Assembly: GCF_027532945.1 (NCBI RefSeq)
Contig: NZ_JAPZTZ010000004.1
Span: 186,001 to 250,000, forward strand
From: Phreatobacter sp.
GTDB lineage: Bacteria > Pseudomonadota > Alphaproteobacteria > Rhizobiales > Phreatobacteraceae
Length of the DNA: 64,000 bases
Direction: 5' to 3'
Positions within the stretch are counted from its first letter, which is position 1; each line of letters starts with the position of its first letter. The position numbers were made by a program, and so were the translations under genes. Of this stretch, positions 37,661 to 48,119 are shown one piece after another. The notes under the pieces were generated by a model. That model did not search any database. It was not told the origin of the DNA and saw only the letters and a list, made by a program, of their open reading frames with translations.

Positions 37661-38638
37661 ATGCGCATCCTGACCCTTGCGGGGCGGCGTCTCGCCGCCT
37701 CCATTCCCACCCTGCTGCTGATCCTGGTCGGCGTCTTCCTGCTGTTGCAGTTCGCGCCCGGCGACACCGTCGACGCGATGATGGCGCAGATGGGCGGCGG
37801 CGACGCGCGGACGGCGGCGGAGCTGCGCCGCTTCTACGGGCTGGATCTCTCCGTCTCGGCCCAGCTCGGGAACTATCTGTGGCGGCTGGTGCGCTTCGAC
37901 CTCGGCTTCTCCGCCATCTACGGCAAGCCGGTGGCGACCGTCATTGCCGAGCGCCTGCCGGCGACCATCCTCCTGATGACCGCTTCGCTCTCCTTCGCCT
38001 TCTTTTTCGGCCTCATCCTCGGCGTCATCGCGGCGCGCGGCGTCAACAAGTGGCCGGATACGCTGATCTCCACCGTCGGCCTCATCTTCTACGCCACGCC
38101 CTCCTTCTGGTTCGGGCTGATGGCGATCGTCGTCTTCTCGATTTACCTGCAATGGCTGCCCGCCGGCGGCCTCACCGACATCACCTCGACAGCGACCGGC
38201 ATCTGGGCCGTGCTCGACACGGCGCGCCACCTCGTCCTGCCGACCCTGACGCTCGGCCTCATCTTCCTTGCCATCTACCTGCGCATCATGCGCGCCTCGA
38301 TGCTGGAGGTGCTGAACCTCGACTTCGTCCGCACCGCCCGCTCCAAGGGCCTCGACGAGACGCGGATCATCACCCGCCACGTGCTGCGCAACGCGCTCCT
38401 GCCCATGGTGACGCTGATCGGCCTGCAGGCCGGCACCATGCTCGGCGGCTCGGTGGTGGTGGAGAGCGTCTTCTCGCTGCCCGGTCTTGGGCGCCTTGCC
38501 TATGAGAGCGTCGTCCAACGCGACCTCAATACCCTGCTCGGCATCGTCTTTGTGTCGGCGCTGCTGGTCATCACCGTGAACTTCATCGTCGACCTCATCT
38601 ATGCGCGCCTCGATCCGCGCATCACCACGGGAGCCTGA
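37661..38638 (+). CDS. Peptide-type ABC transporter permease (DppB-like)
   Basis: 325-residue permease with about six membrane segments. The N-terminus RRLAASIPTLLLILVGVFLL with FAPGDTVD and the loop RIMRASMLEVLNLDFVRTAR then SKGLDETRIITRHVLRNALL are diagnostic of DppB/OppB. It begins 29 bases after the receptor gene. Confidence 0.94.
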   Translation: MRILTLAGRRLAASIPTLLLILVGVFLLLQFAPGDTVDAMMAQMGGGDARTAAELRRFYGLDLSVSAQLGNYLWRLVRFDLGFSAIYGKPVATVIAERLPATILLMTASLSFAFFFGLILGVIAARGVNKWPDTLISTVGLIFYATPSFWFGLMAIVVFSIYLQWLPAGGLTDITSTATGIWAVLDTARHLVLPTLTLGLIFLAIYLRIMRASMLEVLNLDFVRTARSKGLDETRIITRHVLRNALLPMVTLIGLQAGTMLGGSVVVESVFSLPGLGRLAYESVVQRDLNTLLGIVFVSALLVITVNFIVDLIYARLDPRITTGA

Positions 38639-38641
38639 GCC

Positions 38642-39472
38642 GTGGAGGTCGTTCGCGCCTATTTCCGCTCGCCGCCCGCCGTCATCGGCCTCATCCTGCT
38701 GCTGATCGTCATCGCCATGGCGGTGAGCGCCGGCTGGCTCTATCCGCGCGATCCGCTGGCGCTGGCCGGCCGCCCGCTGGTCTGGCCCTTCGCCAATCCG
38801 CGCTTTCCCCTCGGCACCGACAATTCGGGCCGCGACATCGCCGCCCAGATCTTCCACGGCGCCCGCATCTCGCTGCTCATCGGCGGCGTTGCCACCATCA
38901 TCGCGGTGGCCATCGGCATCGTCATCGGCGCTGTCGCCGGCTATTACGGCGGCTGGGTCGACACGGTGTTGATGCGCGTCACCGAGGCCTTCCAGACCCT
39001 GCCGAACTTCCTGCTGCTGCTGGTCCTCGTCGCCGTCTTCGGCTCGACCATCGGCACGGTGATCGTCGCGGTTGGCGTCGTCTCATGGCCGGCCCCTGCG
39101 CGGCTCACCCGCGCCGAGTTCCTGTCGCTCCGCAACCGCGAATTCGTCCAGGCCGGCCGCACCCTCGGCCTCAAGGACCTCAAGCTGATCTTTGGCGAGA
39201 TCCTGCCGAACGCCCTGCCGCCGGTCATCGTTTATGCGAGCGTCGTCATGGCGCTGTCGATCCTCCTGGAGAGCGCGCTCGCCTTCCTCCGCCTCTCCGA
39301 TCCCAACGTCGCCTCCTGGGGCAACCTGATCGGCCTTGGCCGCGACGTGCTGCGCGTCCAGTGGTACGTCTCGGCCATTCCAGGCATCGCCATCCTGCTC
39401 ACCGTCCTCGCCGTCTCGCTGGTCGGCCAGGGTCTCAACGACGCGCTCAACCCGCGCCTGAAGGGACGCTGA
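38642..39472 (+). CDS. Peptide-type ABC transporter permease (DppC-like)
   Basis: 276 residues, GTG start three bases after the DppB-like gene. Shows PLGTDNSGRDIAAQIFHGAR and FLSLRNREFVQAGRTLGLKD, the DppC/OppC signatures; five to six membrane segments. Forms the heterodimeric channel with the preceding permease. Confidence 0.94.
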   Translation: MEVVRAYFRSPPAVIGLILLLIVIAMAVSAGWLYPRDPLALAGRPLVWPFANPRFPLGTDNSGRDIAAQIFHGARISLLIGGVATIIAVAIGIVIGAVAGYYGGWVDTVLMRVTEAFQTLPNFLLLLVLVAVFGSTIGTVIVAVGVVSWPAPARLTRAEFLSLRNREFVQAGRTLGLKDLKLIFGEILPNALPPVIVYASVVMALSILLESALAFLRLSDPNVASWGNLIGLGRDVLRVQWYVSAIPGIAILLTVLAVSLVGQGLNDALNPRLKGR

Positions 39473-39475
39473 CCC

Positions 39476-41104
39476 GTGGCCGCATCCCCCGTCCTCACCG
39501 TCGAGGCCCTGAGCGTTCGCCTGCCCAAGGGCGCCGACCGTCCCCACGCCATGAAGGACGTGTCCTTCGCCATCGCCTCCGGCGAGATCCTCTGCGTCGT
39601 CGGTGAAAGCGGCTCGGGCAAGTCCATGACCGCCAATGCGGTGATGCGCCTCCTGCCCGGCGGCGTCGACATCGATGGCGGCGCGGTGCTCTTCGACGGC
39701 CGCGACCTGACCAGGCTCACAGACGCCGAGATGCGCGCCGTGCGCGGCGCCGGCATCGCCATGATCTTCCAGGAACCGATGACGGCGCTGAACCCGCTGC
39801 GCGCCATCGGCGACCAGATCGGCGAGATGTTCGGCATCCATACCGGGTTGTCGAAATCCGAGATTGCCGCCCGCGTCCTCGCCCTGCTCGAAGAGGTGCG
39901 CATCCCCGATCCGAAGCTCGCGGCGAGGGCCTATCCGCACGAGCTCTCCGGTGGCCAGCGCCAGCGCGCCATGATCGCCATGGCGCTCGCTCTCGACCCG
40001 AAGGTGCTCATCGCCGATGAGCCGACCACTGCCCTCGATGTGACGACGCAGGCGCAGATTCTGAGCCTCATCAAGGACCTCCAGCGGCGCAAGGGCACGG
40101 CGGTGCTGTTCATCACCCATGATTTCGGCGTGGTGGCCGAGATCGCCGACCGGGTCGCGGTCATGCAGCACGGCCTGGTGGTCGAGCAGGGCCCGGCGGA
40201 CGAGGTGCTGAACAACCCGCAGCACGCCTATACCAAGCAGCTCATCGCCGCCGTGCCGCCGCTGAAAGCGCCGCCGCCGCGCCCCATCGGCACCGAGCCG
40301 ATCCTCACCATCGACCACGTGTCGAAGACCTTCCGCACCGGCGGTTTCCTCGGCCGCGGCGTGCGCGTCACCCATGCGGTGAAGGACGTGACGCTGACCC
40401 TGCCGAAGGGCGCGACCCTCGGCATCGTCGGCGAGAGCGGCTCGGGGAAGTCGACGCTGGCGCGCTGCATCATCCGCCTCATCGATCCGGATACGGGGTC
40501 GCTGGTGCTGAACGGCCGCGACCTCGCCTCGCTCAGCCGCGAGGAGATGCGGCAGGAGACGCGCCACATCCAGATGGTCTTCCAGGACCCCTTCGCCTCG
40601 CTCAACCCGCGCCGCAAGGCTGGCGAACTGGTGGCGCAGGGCCCCATCGTCCACGGCATGGACCGCAAGGCGGCCCTCGCCAGGGCCAAGGAGCTGTTCG
40701 GCCTCGTCGGCCTCGACCCCGCCTCGACCGACCGCTACCCGCACGAGTTTTCCGGCGGCCAGCGCCAGCGCATCGGCCTTGCCCGCGCGCTCGCCCTGGA
40801 GCCCGAGGTGCTGGTGGCGGATGAGGCGGTCTCCGCGCTGGACGTCTCGGTGCAGGCGCAGGTGCTGCGGCTGCTGGCGGACCTGCGCGAGCGGCTGGGC
40901 CTCTCCATCGTCTTCATCACCCACGACCTCCGCGTCGCCGCCCAGGTCTGCGACCTCGTGGCGGTGATGAAGAGCGGCGAGGTGGTGGAGGCGGGACCCA
41001 TCGGTGAGGTTTTCGGCGCGCCGCAGCACCCCTATACCCAGGCGCTGCTCGCCTCGATCCCGGGCAGAGAATTCGGCCTGCGCCGCGATGCGGTGGTGGC
41101 CTGA
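39476..41104 (+). CDS. Fused dual ATPase of peptide-type ABC transporter (DppD-DppF)
   Basis: 542 residues from GTG 39476 with two complete nucleotide-binding domains in one chain. First: Walker A GESGSGKSM (about 43), signature LSGGQRQRA, Walker B VLIADEPTTALD. Second: Walker A GESGSGKST (about 319), signature FSGGQRQRI, Walker B VLVADEAVSALD. Each is followed by an oligopeptide C-terminal segment (HAYTKQLI; HPYTQALL). Equivalent to YejF/GsiA-like fused ATPases. Confidence 0.95.
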   Translation: MAASPVLTVEALSVRLPKGADRPHAMKDVSFAIASGEILCVVGESGSGKSMTANAVMRLLPGGVDIDGGAVLFDGRDLTRLTDAEMRAVRGAGIAMIFQEPMTALNPLRAIGDQIGEMFGIHTGLSKSEIAARVLALLEEVRIPDPKLAARAYPHELSGGQRQRAMIAMALALDPKVLIADEPTTALDVTTQAQILSLIKDLQRRKGTAVLFITHDFGVVAEIADRVAVMQHGLVVEQGPADEVLNNPQHAYTKQLIAAVPPLKAPPPRPIGTEPILTIDHVSKTFRTGGFLGRGVRVTHAVKDVTLTLPKGATLGIVGESGSGKSTLARCIIRLIDPDTGSLVLNGRDLASLSREEMRQETRHIQMVFQDPFASLNPRRKAGELVAQGPIVHGMDRKAALARAKELFGLVGLDPASTDRYPHEFSGGQRQRIGLARALALEPEVLVADEAVSALDVSVQAQVLRLLADLRERLGLSIVFITHDLRVAAQVCDLVAVMKSGEVVEAGPIGEVFGAPQHPYTQALLASIPGREFGLRRDAVVA

Positions 41105-41204
41105 AGCGCGGCAGCCTTGCGCCGCCCCGCCGGTCGGGCGACTTTGCAAGCCCCGCGCCTCCTCCTAAGGTCGCCAACCCTGAAGCGCCACGAGCGGACC
41201 GTCC

Positions 41205-42521
41205 ATGGTCGACATCGCCACGCGGGTCTACAACCACACCTGGAAGCTGGACCCCATCGTCCGGTCCCTGCTGGATTCGGACTATTACAAGTTCTCGATG
41301 CAGCAGCTCATCCGCCGCTTCCATCCCGAGGTGACGGCGACCTTTGCGCTGACCAACCGCACCACCACCGTGCGCCTCGCCGACATCGTCGACGAGGGCG
41401 AGCTGCGCGCCCAGCTCGACCATGCCCGCGATCTGCGCTTCACGCCGAAGGAACTGATCTGGCTCGCCGGCAACACCTTCTATGGCCGCGAGCGCATTTT
41501 CGGGCCGGACTATCTCGCCTTCCTCAAGGACTTCCGCCTGCCGGACTATCACCTGGAGAAGCGCGACGGGCAGTACGAGCTGACCTTTGCCGGGCGCTGG
41601 GCCGAGACCACCATGTGGGAGGTCCAGGCGCTTGCCATCACCAACGAGCTGCGCGCCCGCGCCACCATGCGCCAGCTATCCAAGCTCGAGCTCGACATCC
41701 TCTATGCCAATGCCAAGGCCAAGGCCTGGGAGAAGATCAAGCGCCTGCGCCGGCTGAAGGACGAGGTCGGCGTCCTCAAGATCTCGGATTTCGGCACCCG
41801 CCGCCGCCACGGCTTCCTCTGGCACAAGTGGATGATGGAGGCGATGGCCGACGGCCTCGGCCCCGACGTCTTCACCGGCACCTCCAACATGAAGCTCGCC
41901 ATGGACCTCGGCCTCGAGGCCATCGGCACCAACGCCCATGAGCTGCCGATGGTCTATGGCGCGCTGGCCAAGACCGACGCCGACCTGCTGAAGGCGCCCT
42001 ACCGGGTGCTGGAGGACTGGGCGCGCATCTACGACCAGAACATGCGGATCATCCTGCCCGACTGCTACGGCACGGCGCATTTCCTCGCCCATGCGCCGGA
42101 CTGGGTCGCCGACTGGACGGGCGCCCGCCCCGATTCCAAGGACCCGATCGAGGGCACCGAGGAGCTGATCGCCTGGTGGCGCGAGAAGGGCCGCGACCCC
42201 GCCAAGAAGCTGGTCATCCTCTCCGACGGCATGGACATCGATTCCATCGAGGAGACGGCGCGCCGTTTCAAGGGGCGCGTGCGCATCGGCTATGGCTGGG
42301 GCACCAACCTCACCAACGATTTCAAGGGCTGCGTGCCCAATGGCGACCCGGATGCCCTGGCGCCGATCTCGGTGGTCTGCAAGGTCATCAAGGCCAATGG
42401 CCGCCCGGCGGTGAAGCTCTCCGACAATCCGCTGAAATCGACCGGCCCGAAATCGGAGATCGAGCGCTATCGCCGCGTCTTCGGCACGGTGGGCATGAAG
42501 GCCCATCAGGTTCTCGTCTGA
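41205..42521 (+). CDS. pncB: Nicotinate phosphoribosyltransferase
   Basis: 438-residue NAD-salvage enzyme joining nicotinate and PRPP. The N-terminus [21 protein letters not shown] is the PncB hallmark; later [12 protein letters not shown] and [15 protein letters not shown] carry the phosphoribosyl-binding region, and the C-terminus has [10 protein letters not shown]. Length and blocks match bacterial PncB with a slight extension. Single gene. Confidence 0.96.
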   Translation: MVDIATRVYNHTWKLDPIVRSLLDSDYYKFSMQQLIRRFHPEVTATFALTNRTTTVRLADIVDEGELRAQLDHARDLRFTPKELIWLAGNTFYGRERIFGPDYLAFLKDFRLPDYHLEKRDGQYELTFAGRWAETTMWEVQALAITNELRARATMRQLSKLELDILYANAKAKAWEKIKRLRRLKDEVGVLKISDFGTRRRHGFLWHKWMMEAMADGLGPDVFTGTSNMKLAMDLGLEAIGTNAHELPMVYGALAKTDADLLKAPYRVLEDWARIYDQNMRIILPDCYGTAHFLAHAPDWVADWTGARPDSKDPIEGTEELIAWWREKGRDPAKKLVILSDGMDIDSIEETARRFKGRVRIGYGWGTNLTNDFKGCVPNGDPDALAPISVVCKVIKANGRPAVKLSDNPLKSTGPKSEIERYRRVFGTVGMKAHQVLV

Positions 42522-42561
42522 GCCCGGTTCTCGTCTGATCCCTCTCGCCCCGGAGTTCCCC

Positions 42562-43362
42562 ATGCACGACCTCACCGGCAAGGTCGCCTTCATCTCCGGC
42601 GCCGGCTCCGTCGGCGAGGGCTGGGGCAACGGCAAGGCCACCGCCGTGCTGCTCGCCCGCCAGGGCGCGACCATCTACGGCACGGACATTTCGCTGGCGG
42701 CCGCCGAGGAAACGCGAGCGCTCATAGCGGCGGAGGGCGGCACGGCCCATGCGGCAGCCGTCGACATGACGAAAGCCAAGGAGGTCGAGGCGGCGGTCGC
42801 CGATTGCCTCGCCCGCTTCGGCCGCATCGACATCCTCGTCAACAATGTCGGCGGCTCGGCGCCGGGCGATCCCGTGGCGATGAGCGAGGAGGTCTGGGAC
42901 GCCCAGCTCGACCTGAACCTGAAGACCGCTTTCCTCGCCTGCAAGCATGTCATCCCGGTCATGGAGCGGCAGGGCGGCGGCGCCATCGTCAATCTGTCGT
43001 CGATTGCCGGCGTGCGCGTCCTGCCCGACCGGCCGCATGTCGCCTATACGACGACCAAGCTCGGCATTCTCGGCTTCTCGCGCTCCATCGCCGTGACCTA
43101 TGCGAAGCAGCAGATCCGCTGCAACACGGTCATCCCCGGCCTGATGCACACGCCGCTGGTCGAGACGCGGCTGGCGAAGACCATCGCCGGCGGCGATGTC
43201 GCGGCGCTCATCGCCTCGCGCAATGCGCAGGTGCCCACGGGAAAGATGGGCGATGCCTGGGACGTGGCGCAGGCCGTGCTGTTCCTCGTCTCCGACGAGG
43301 CGCGCTACGTGACTGCCGCCGAGATCGCCGTGGACGGCGGGCTGTCGGCGGCGAGCCGGTAG
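42562..43362 (+). CDS. SDR-family oxidoreductase
   Basis: 266-residue short-chain dehydrogenase/reductase. The cofactor loop is SGAGSVGEGWGNGKATA, two to three residues longer than the classical TGxxxGIG. Then NNVGG, catalytic Ser about 146/147 in NLSSIAG, Tyr 162 and Lys 166 in YTTTKLG. Substrate unknown. It follows pncB by 40 bases with GGAG upstream; cotranscription is possible but the functional link is unclear. Confidence 0.9.
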   Translation: MHDLTGKVAFISGAGSVGEGWGNGKATAVLLARQGATIYGTDISLAAAEETRALIAAEGGTAHAAAVDMTKAKEVEAAVADCLARFGRIDILVNNVGGSAPGDPVAMSEEVWDAQLDLNLKTAFLACKHVIPVMERQGGGAIVNLSSIAGVRVLPDRPHVAYTTTKLGILGFSRSIAVTYAKQQIRCNTVIPGLMHTPLVETRLAKTIAGGDVAALIASRNAQVPTGKMGDAWDVAQAVLFLVSDEARYVTAAEIAVDGGLSAASR

Positions 43363-43433
43363 AGGCTTGCGGCAGAGCCGCCGGTCAATACATCAGGTCT
43401 TATCGATGCTATCCTCCCCCGCGAGGTCATTCG

Positions 43434-44006
43434 ATGAACGTGATGGTCACACAGGGAGCCGAAGGTCTGCCGCGACGGGCGTTCACCGTCGAGGATGCTT
43501 TCCGCATGCTGGAGACCGGCATTCTGCAGGACGATGAGAGGGTCGAGCTGATCGAGGGAGAGTTCGTCCCGATGAACGCGAAGAACCGCATCCATCAGCG
43601 CCTCCAGGACGACCTCATCATGCTGATCGCCCGCCGCCTGCCGGCGGGGTTCCGCGTCGGCACCGAGCCGACACTCCAGCTCTCCGAGACGACGTTCCTC
43701 GCGCCCGACCTCGTCATCTACCGCGACTTTTCCGGCCCCCGCTTGACGCCGTCCGACGTGCTGCTGGTGGTCGAGGTCGCCGACACCAGCCTCGCCTTCG
43801 ACCTCGGGCGCAAGGCCGAGCTGATGGCCGCTCATGGCGTCGCCGACTACTGGGTGGTGGACGCGCATAAGCTGGCCGTCACCATCCATCGCGAACCGCG
43901 CGCCGACGGCTATGGCGCGATCCGCCGCCTTGGCGCGACGGACCCGGTCGAGCCGGCCCATCCCGATCTCGTCGGCCTCACCTTTCGCCTCGCCGACCTC
44001 GGCTGA
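43434..44006 (+). CDS. Uma2-family (PF05685) putative restriction-endonuclease-like protein
   Basis: 190 residues. The fold is recognised from VELIEGEFVPM, FLAPDLVIYRD, LLVVEVADTSLAFD with K in GRKAELMAAHGVADYWVVD; D/E-x-K residues form a PD-(D/E)XK-like site. This family is expanded in cyanobacteria and sporadic in Proteobacteria; function is unproven. Its stop is 3 bases from the convergent abmA-like gene. Confidence 0.85.
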   Translation: MNVMVTQGAEGLPRRAFTVEDAFRMLETGILQDDERVELIEGEFVPMNAKNRIHQRLQDDLIMLIARRLPAGFRVGTEPTLQLSETTFLAPDLVIYRDFSGPRLTPSDVLLVVEVADTSLAFDLGRKAELMAAHGVADYWVVDAHKLAVTIHREPRADGYGAIRRLGATDPVEPAHPDLVGLTFRLADLG

Positions 44007-44009
44007 GCC

Positions 44010-46343
44010 TTACTCCGCCGCCGCTTGCCGCGCAAAACTCCCCCGCGCGTGACGCTTCGGCTTCGCCGCCAGTTTCAGCGCCTCGAAATCCGCCCGGTCC
44101 TTCACCGCATTGCGCAGCGCCTGGTCCTTGCCCGGCAGGTATTGCGGCGGCTGGTGGATATCGACGCCGTACCAGGCCGCCGCCTTCAGCATGAAGGAGG
44201 GATCGGCAAGATGCGGGCGGCCAAGCGCCACGAGGTCGGAGCGGCCGGCGGCGAGGATGGTGTTCATCTGGTCGGCCGAGGTGATGTTGCCGACGCACAT
44301 GGTCTTGACGTCAGCCTCGTTGCGGATGGCATCGGAGAAGGGCGTCTGGAACATGCGGCCATAGACCGGCCGGCTCTTCGGCGTGGTCTGGCCGGTGGAG
44401 ACGTCGACGAGGTCGACGCCGGCCTCGGCGAAGGCCCGGGCGATGGCGATGGCCTCGTCCTCGGTGATGCCGCCCTCGGCCCAGTCGGTGGCGGAGATGC
44501 GCACCGACATGGGCTTCTCCGCCGGCCAGGCCGCGCGCATCGCCGCGAAGACGCGGAGCGGGAAGCGCAGGCGGTTATCGAGGCTGCCGCCATAGGCGTC
44601 GGTGCGCTGGTTGGTCAGCGGCGACAGGAAGGAGGCGAGCAGGTAGCCGTGGGCGCAGTGCAGCTCCAGCATGTCGAAGCCGCAGCGCGCCGCGCGCTGC
44701 GTCGCCGCCACGAACTCGGCGGTGATGCGGGCCATGCCGGCCTCGTCCAGCTCCGCCGGCACCTGGCTGTCGGGATAGTAGGGCAGGGGGGAGGCGGAGA
44801 CGATCGGCCAGGCACCGTCAGTCAGTGGCCGGTCCATGCCCTCCCACATCAGCTTCGACGCGCCCTTGCGGCCGGCATGGCCGAGCTGGAGGCAGAGCTT
44901 CGCCTGCGAGTTCTGATGGGCGAAGGCGACGATGCGCGTCCAGGCCGCCTCCTGTCCATCGGACCAGAGGCCCGCACAGCCCGGGGTGATGCGGGCGTCC
45001 GGGGCGACGCAGACCATCTCGGTATAGACGAGGCCGGCGCCGCCGATGGCGCGGGCGCCGTAATGGACCACGTGCCAGTCGGTCGGCATGCCCTCCACCG
45101 CCGAATACATGCACATGGGCGAGACGACCGCGCGGTTCGCCACCGTGAGGCCGCGCAGGGTGAGCGGCTGGAACAGCGGCGGCCGGGGCTTCGCGAGATC
45201 CGCATCGGGCACGCTCTCCGCGAACATCCGGTCGGTCTCGGCGACGAAATCCGGCGCGCGCAGCTTCAGGTTCTCGTAGGTGATCGCCTTGGAACGGGTC
45301 ATCAGGCCGAAGGCGAACTGGCGCGGATCCATGTCCCAGAAGCGGTCGACATGCTCGAACCAGACGAGCGAGACATCCGCTGCGTGCTGGGTGCGCTCCA
45401 CCTCCTCGCGGCGGTCGGTCTCGTAGGAGGCGAGCGCCTCCGCCACGGTACCCTTGGCGCGGAAGGCATCGAACAGCGCGATGGAATCCTCCATGGCGAG
45501 CTTGGTGCCGGCGCCGATCGAGAAATGCGCCGTGCCCTTGGCATCGCCCATGAGGACGACATTGTCCTTCACCCAGCGCTTCGAACGGATCATCGGGAAT
45601 TGCCGCCAGAGCGAGCGGTTGGTGATGAGTGGATGGCCGGCGAGCTCCTCGGCGAAGACGCCCTCGAGGAAGCGGGCCGAGGCCTCCTCGTCCATGCGGT
45701 CGAGGCCGGCACGGGCGAAGGTGTCGGGATCGGTCTCGATGACCCAGGTCGAGCGGCCCGCCTCGTACTGGTAGGTATGGGCGATGAAGATGCCGAACGC
45801 GGTCTCGCGGAAGAAGAAGGTGAAGGCGTCGAGCTCGCGGGTGGAGCCCAGCCAGGTGAACTTGTTGGGGCGCAGGTCCACCTCGGGCTGGAAATGGTCG
45901 CGGTTGGCCTCGCGGATGCGGGAGTTGATGCCGTCGGCGGCGACAACGAGGTCGTAAGTCCCGAAGGTCTCCGGGCTCGGGTCGATCTCGGTCTGGAACT
46001 TCATCTCGACGCCGAGCTGGCGGGCGCGGTTCTGCAACAGGATGAGCAGGGTCTGGCGCGAGCAGCCGCAGAAGCCGTTGCCGCCGATGCGGTGCACCGT
46101 GTCCTTGAAGCGGACCTCGATGTCGTCCCAATAGGCGAAGTTCTCGGTGATGGCGCGGTAGCTCTCCGCGTCATAGCGCTCGAAAATGTCGAGGGTCGCG
46201 TCGGAAAAGACGACGCCGAAGCCGAACGTGTCGTCCGGGCGGTTGCGCTCGAAGACGGTGATCTCCGCCGCCGGCTGCCATTTCTTCATCAGGATGGCGA
46301 AATAGAGCCCGCCCGGTCCGCCGCCGATCACCGCGATGCGCAT
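44010..46343 (-). CDS. abmA: 2-Aminobenzoyl-CoA monooxygenase/reductase-type fused flavoprotein
   Basis: 777 residues with two enzyme domains. About 1-370: FAD monooxygenase ([14 protein letters not shown], later [20 protein letters not shown]). About 385-770: Old Yellow Enzyme-like FMN reductase ([34 protein letters not shown]). This fusion is the anthraniloyl-CoA monooxygenase/reductase of Azoarcus evansii and is often annotated as salicylyl-CoA 5-hydroxylase. It hydroxylates and reduces the ring of the CoA thioester without ring cleavage. The start at 46343 has GGGAG at a proper distance; the ATG two codons earlier sits on it. Divergent from the beta-oxidation genes. Confidence 0.9.
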   Translation of the reverse strand: MRIAVIGGGPGGLYFAILMKKWQPAAEITVFERNRPDDTFGFGVVFSDATLDIFERYDAESYRAITENFAYWDDIEVRFKDTVHRIGGNGFCGCSRQTLLILLQNRARQLGVEMKFQTEIDPSPETFGTYDLVVAADGINSRIREANRDHFQPEVDLRPNKFTWLGSTRELDAFTFFFRETAFGIFIAHTYQYEAGRSTWVIETDPDTFARAGLDRMDEEASARFLEGVFAEELAGHPLITNRSLWRQFPMIRSKRWVKDNVVLMGDAKGTAHFSIGAGTKLAMEDSIALFDAFRAKGTVAEALASYETDRREEVERTQHAADVSLVWFEHVDRFWDMDPRQFAFGLMTRSKAITYENLKLRAPDFVAETDRMFAESVPDADLAKPRPPLFQPLTLRGLTVANRAVVSPMCMYSAVEGMPTDWHVVHYGARAIGGAGLVYTEMVCVAPDARITPGCAGLWSDGQEAAWTRIVAFAHQNSQAKLCLQLGHAGRKGASKLMWEGMDRPLTDGAWPIVSASPLPYYPDSQVPAELDEAGMARITAEFVAATQRAARCGFDMLELHCAHGYLLASFLSPLTNQRTDAYGGSLDNRLRFPLRVFAAMRAAWPAEKPMSVRISATDWAEGGITEDEAIAIARAFAEAGVDLVDVSTGQTTPKSRPVYGRMFQTPFSDAIRNEADVKTMCVGNITSADQMNTILAAGRSDLVALGRPHLADPSFMLKAAAWYGVDIHQPPQYLPGKDQALRNAVKDRADFEALKLAAKPKRHARGSFARQAAAE

Positions 46344-46385
46344 GGCCATCTCCCTTGTCGCTGCGCCCGAAGGCGCGCGTCATGC

Positions 46386-46410
46386 AAAATAGTTTAGGCT
46401 TAAAATAATT
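46386..46410. promoter_or_regulatory. MarR-box copy 1
   Basis: 25-base AT-rich near-palindrome with core TTTAGGCTTAAAAT, 42 bases upstream of the abmA start. Shares its layout with copies at 46441-46465 and 58548-58572; the consensus core TTTTAAGCTTAAAA is perfectly palindromic. Confidence 0.7.
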
Positions 46411-46440
46411 GGCGGCAAGGCGCGGAAAGGCTCTTGCTCC

Positions 46441-46465
46441 AAAATATTTGAAGCTTAAAACATTC
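46441..46465. promoter_or_regulatory. MarR-box copy 2
   Basis: AAAATATTTGAAGCTTAAAA followed by CATTC, 55 bases after copy 1 (start to start, about five helical turns) and 16 bases before the ATG of the SDR gene. Bound protein here would block the rightward operon. Confidence 0.7.
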
Positions 46466-46481
46466 AGGCGAGGAGGCCACG

Positions 46482-47264
46482 ATGCCGACGGACCCCGCCG
46501 CCCTTTCCTCTGCGCTGTCGCCCCTCTCGGGCCGGCGCGCCCTCGTCACCGGGGGTGGACGCGGCATCGGCCGGGCCATCGCGGCGGCGCTGACGGGCCA
46601 GGGCGCCGAGGTCATCGTGCTCGGCCGCAGCCACGCCCCTCTCGCTGAGGCGGTCGCTGCAGGTCACGCCGCCCGTGCCATCGCCTGCGACGTCACCGAC
46701 CGTCCCGCCTTTGCGGAAGCGCTGCGCGGCGCAGGCGATCTCGACATCTTCATCAGCAATGCCGGCCATGCCGAGACCGCGCCGCTGAAGCGCATGGACG
46801 GCGCGCTCTTCGACCGCATGATCGCGCTGAACCTCACCGCCGTCTTCGACGGTATCCACGCCGTTCTCCCCGGCATGGTGGCGCGGGGCCAGGGGCGCAT
46901 CGTCTCGGTCGCCTCCACCGCCGGCCTCACCGGCTACCCTTACGTCTCCGCCTATTGCGCGGCGAAGCACGGCGTCGTCGGCCTGACGCGGGCGCTGGCC
47001 AAAGAGGTCGCGACCTCCGGCGTCACCGTCAATTGCGTCTGCCCCGGCTTCACCGAGACCGACCTCGTGGCCGGCTCCATCGAGACGATCGTTTCGAAGA
47101 CCGGCCGCAGCCCCGAGGCCGCGCTCGCCGACCTGACAAAAACCATGCCCATCGGCCGCCTGATCAAGCCGGAAGAGGTGGCAGCCGCCGTCCTCTGGCT
47201 CGTCTCGGATGCGGCCGCCGCCGTCACCGGCCTCGCTTTGCCGGTCGCTGGCGGAGAGATCTGA
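46482..47264 (+). CDS. SDR-family 3-hydroxyacyl-CoA dehydrogenase-like oxidoreductase
   Basis: 260-residue short-chain dehydrogenase with classical TGGGRGIG (23-30), ISNAG, catalytic Ser about 145, Tyr 158 and Lys 162 (AYCAAKHG). First gene of the rightward catabolic unit, with AGGAGG at 46470-46475. In the anthraniloyl-CoA pathway a beta-hydroxyacyl-CoA dehydrogenase step is needed; this protein is the natural candidate (inference from context). Confidence 0.9.
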   Translation: MPTDPAALSSALSPLSGRRALVTGGGRGIGRAIAAALTGQGAEVIVLGRSHAPLAEAVAAGHAARAIACDVTDRPAFAEALRGAGDLDIFISNAGHAETAPLKRMDGALFDRMIALNLTAVFDGIHAVLPGMVARGQGRIVSVASTAGLTGYPYVSAYCAAKHGVVGLTRALAKEVATSGVTVNCVCPGFTETDLVAGSIETIVSKTGRSPEAALADLTKTMPIGRLIKPEEVAAAVLWLVSDAAAAVTGLALPVAGGEI

Positions 47265-47275
47265 GGAAACGACCC

Positions 47276-48118
47276 ATGCAAGCCCCCGCCCACCGCATCC
47301 CGCACCGACAGGCCCTGGCCGACTGGCAGGCGACGCATTTCCTCTGGGAGGTGAAAGGCAAGGTCGCGACCATCACGCTGAACCGCCCCGAGAAGAAGAA
47401 CCCGCTGACCTTCGAGAGCTATGCCGAGCTCGGCGACCTGTTCCGGGCGCTGGCCTTCGATACCTCCATCAAGGCGGTGGTGGTGACGGGTGCTGGCGGC
47501 AATTTCTGCGCCGGCGGCGACGTCTTCGAGATCATCGAGCCGCTCACCGGCCGCGACATGCCGGGCCTCCTGCAGTTCACCCGCATGACCGGCGAATTGG
47601 TGAAGGCGATGCGCGCCTGCCCGCAGCCGATCATTTCGGCAATAGACGGCATCTGCGTCGGCGCCGGCGCGATCATCGCCATGGCCTCGGACCTGCGCGT
47701 CGGCACGGCCAAGACCAAGGTCGCTTTCCTGTTCAACAAGGTCGGCCTTGCCGGCTGCGACATGGGCGCCTGCGCCATCCTGCCCCGCATCATCGGCCAG
47801 GGCCGCGCCTCGGAGCTGCTCTATACCGGCCGGATGATGGGCGGCGAGGAAGGCCACGCCTGGGGCTTCTTCAACCGCCTCGCGGCCTCCGATGCGGTGC
47901 TCGCCGAGGCCACCGCGCTGGCCGGCGAGATCGCCGATGGCCCGACCTTTGCGAATTCCATCACCAAGCGCATGCTGCACATGGAATGGACCATGTCGGT
48001 GGACGAGGCGATCGAGGCCGAGGCCATGGCTCAGGCGATCTGCATGGACACCAAGGACTTCCGCCGCGCCTTCGAGGCCTTCGCGGCGAAGACCAAGCCT
48101 GTTTTCGAGGGGGATTGA
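47276..48118 (+). CDS. Enoyl-CoA hydratase/isomerase family protein
   Basis: 280-residue crotonase-fold protein. The CoA/oxyanion motifs are [15 protein letters not shown] and [15 protein letters not shown], then [13 protein letters not shown] and [19 protein letters not shown]. Ends 1 base before the acyl-CoA dehydrogenase ATG. It would hydrate or open the alicyclic CoA ester made by the AbmA-type enzyme. Confidence 0.93.
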   Translation: MQAPAHRIPHRQALADWQATHFLWEVKGKVATITLNRPEKKNPLTFESYAELGDLFRALAFDTSIKAVVVTGAGGNFCAGGDVFEIIEPLTGRDMPGLLQFTRMTGELVKAMRACPQPIISAIDGICVGAGAIIAMASDLRVGTAKTKVAFLFNKVGLAGCDMGACAILPRIIGQGRASELLYTGRMMGGEEGHAWGFFNRLAASDAVLAEATALAGEIADGPTFANSITKRMLHMEWTMSVDEAIEAEAMAQAICMDTKDFRRAFEAFAAKTKPVFEGD

Positions 48119-48119
48119 G

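Noticed and set aside
39476-41104. Accidental fusion of DppD and DppF
   Set aside because: Dual-ATPase single-chain forms (YejF/GsiA-like) are common; both domains are complete.
39083-41149. Minus-strand reading frame of 688 codons opposite the fused ATPase gene
   Set aside because: Shadow of the DppC/DppDF-like genes; internal repetition merely mirrors the two homologous ATPase domains.
43434-44006. Restriction-modification or toxin system built on the Uma2 gene
   Set aside because: No methyltransferase, antitoxin or other defence gene is adjacent; it looks like a solitary family member.
44010-46343. Possible frameshift or assembly fusion of two separate flavoenzymes
   Set aside because: The monooxygenase-OYE fusion is an established architecture of 2-aminobenzoyl-CoA monooxygenase/reductase.
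44025-46397. Plus-strand reading frame of 790 codons opposite the abmA-like gene
   Set aside because: Shadow frame: the minus strand encodes two clear flavoenzyme domains across the whole length.
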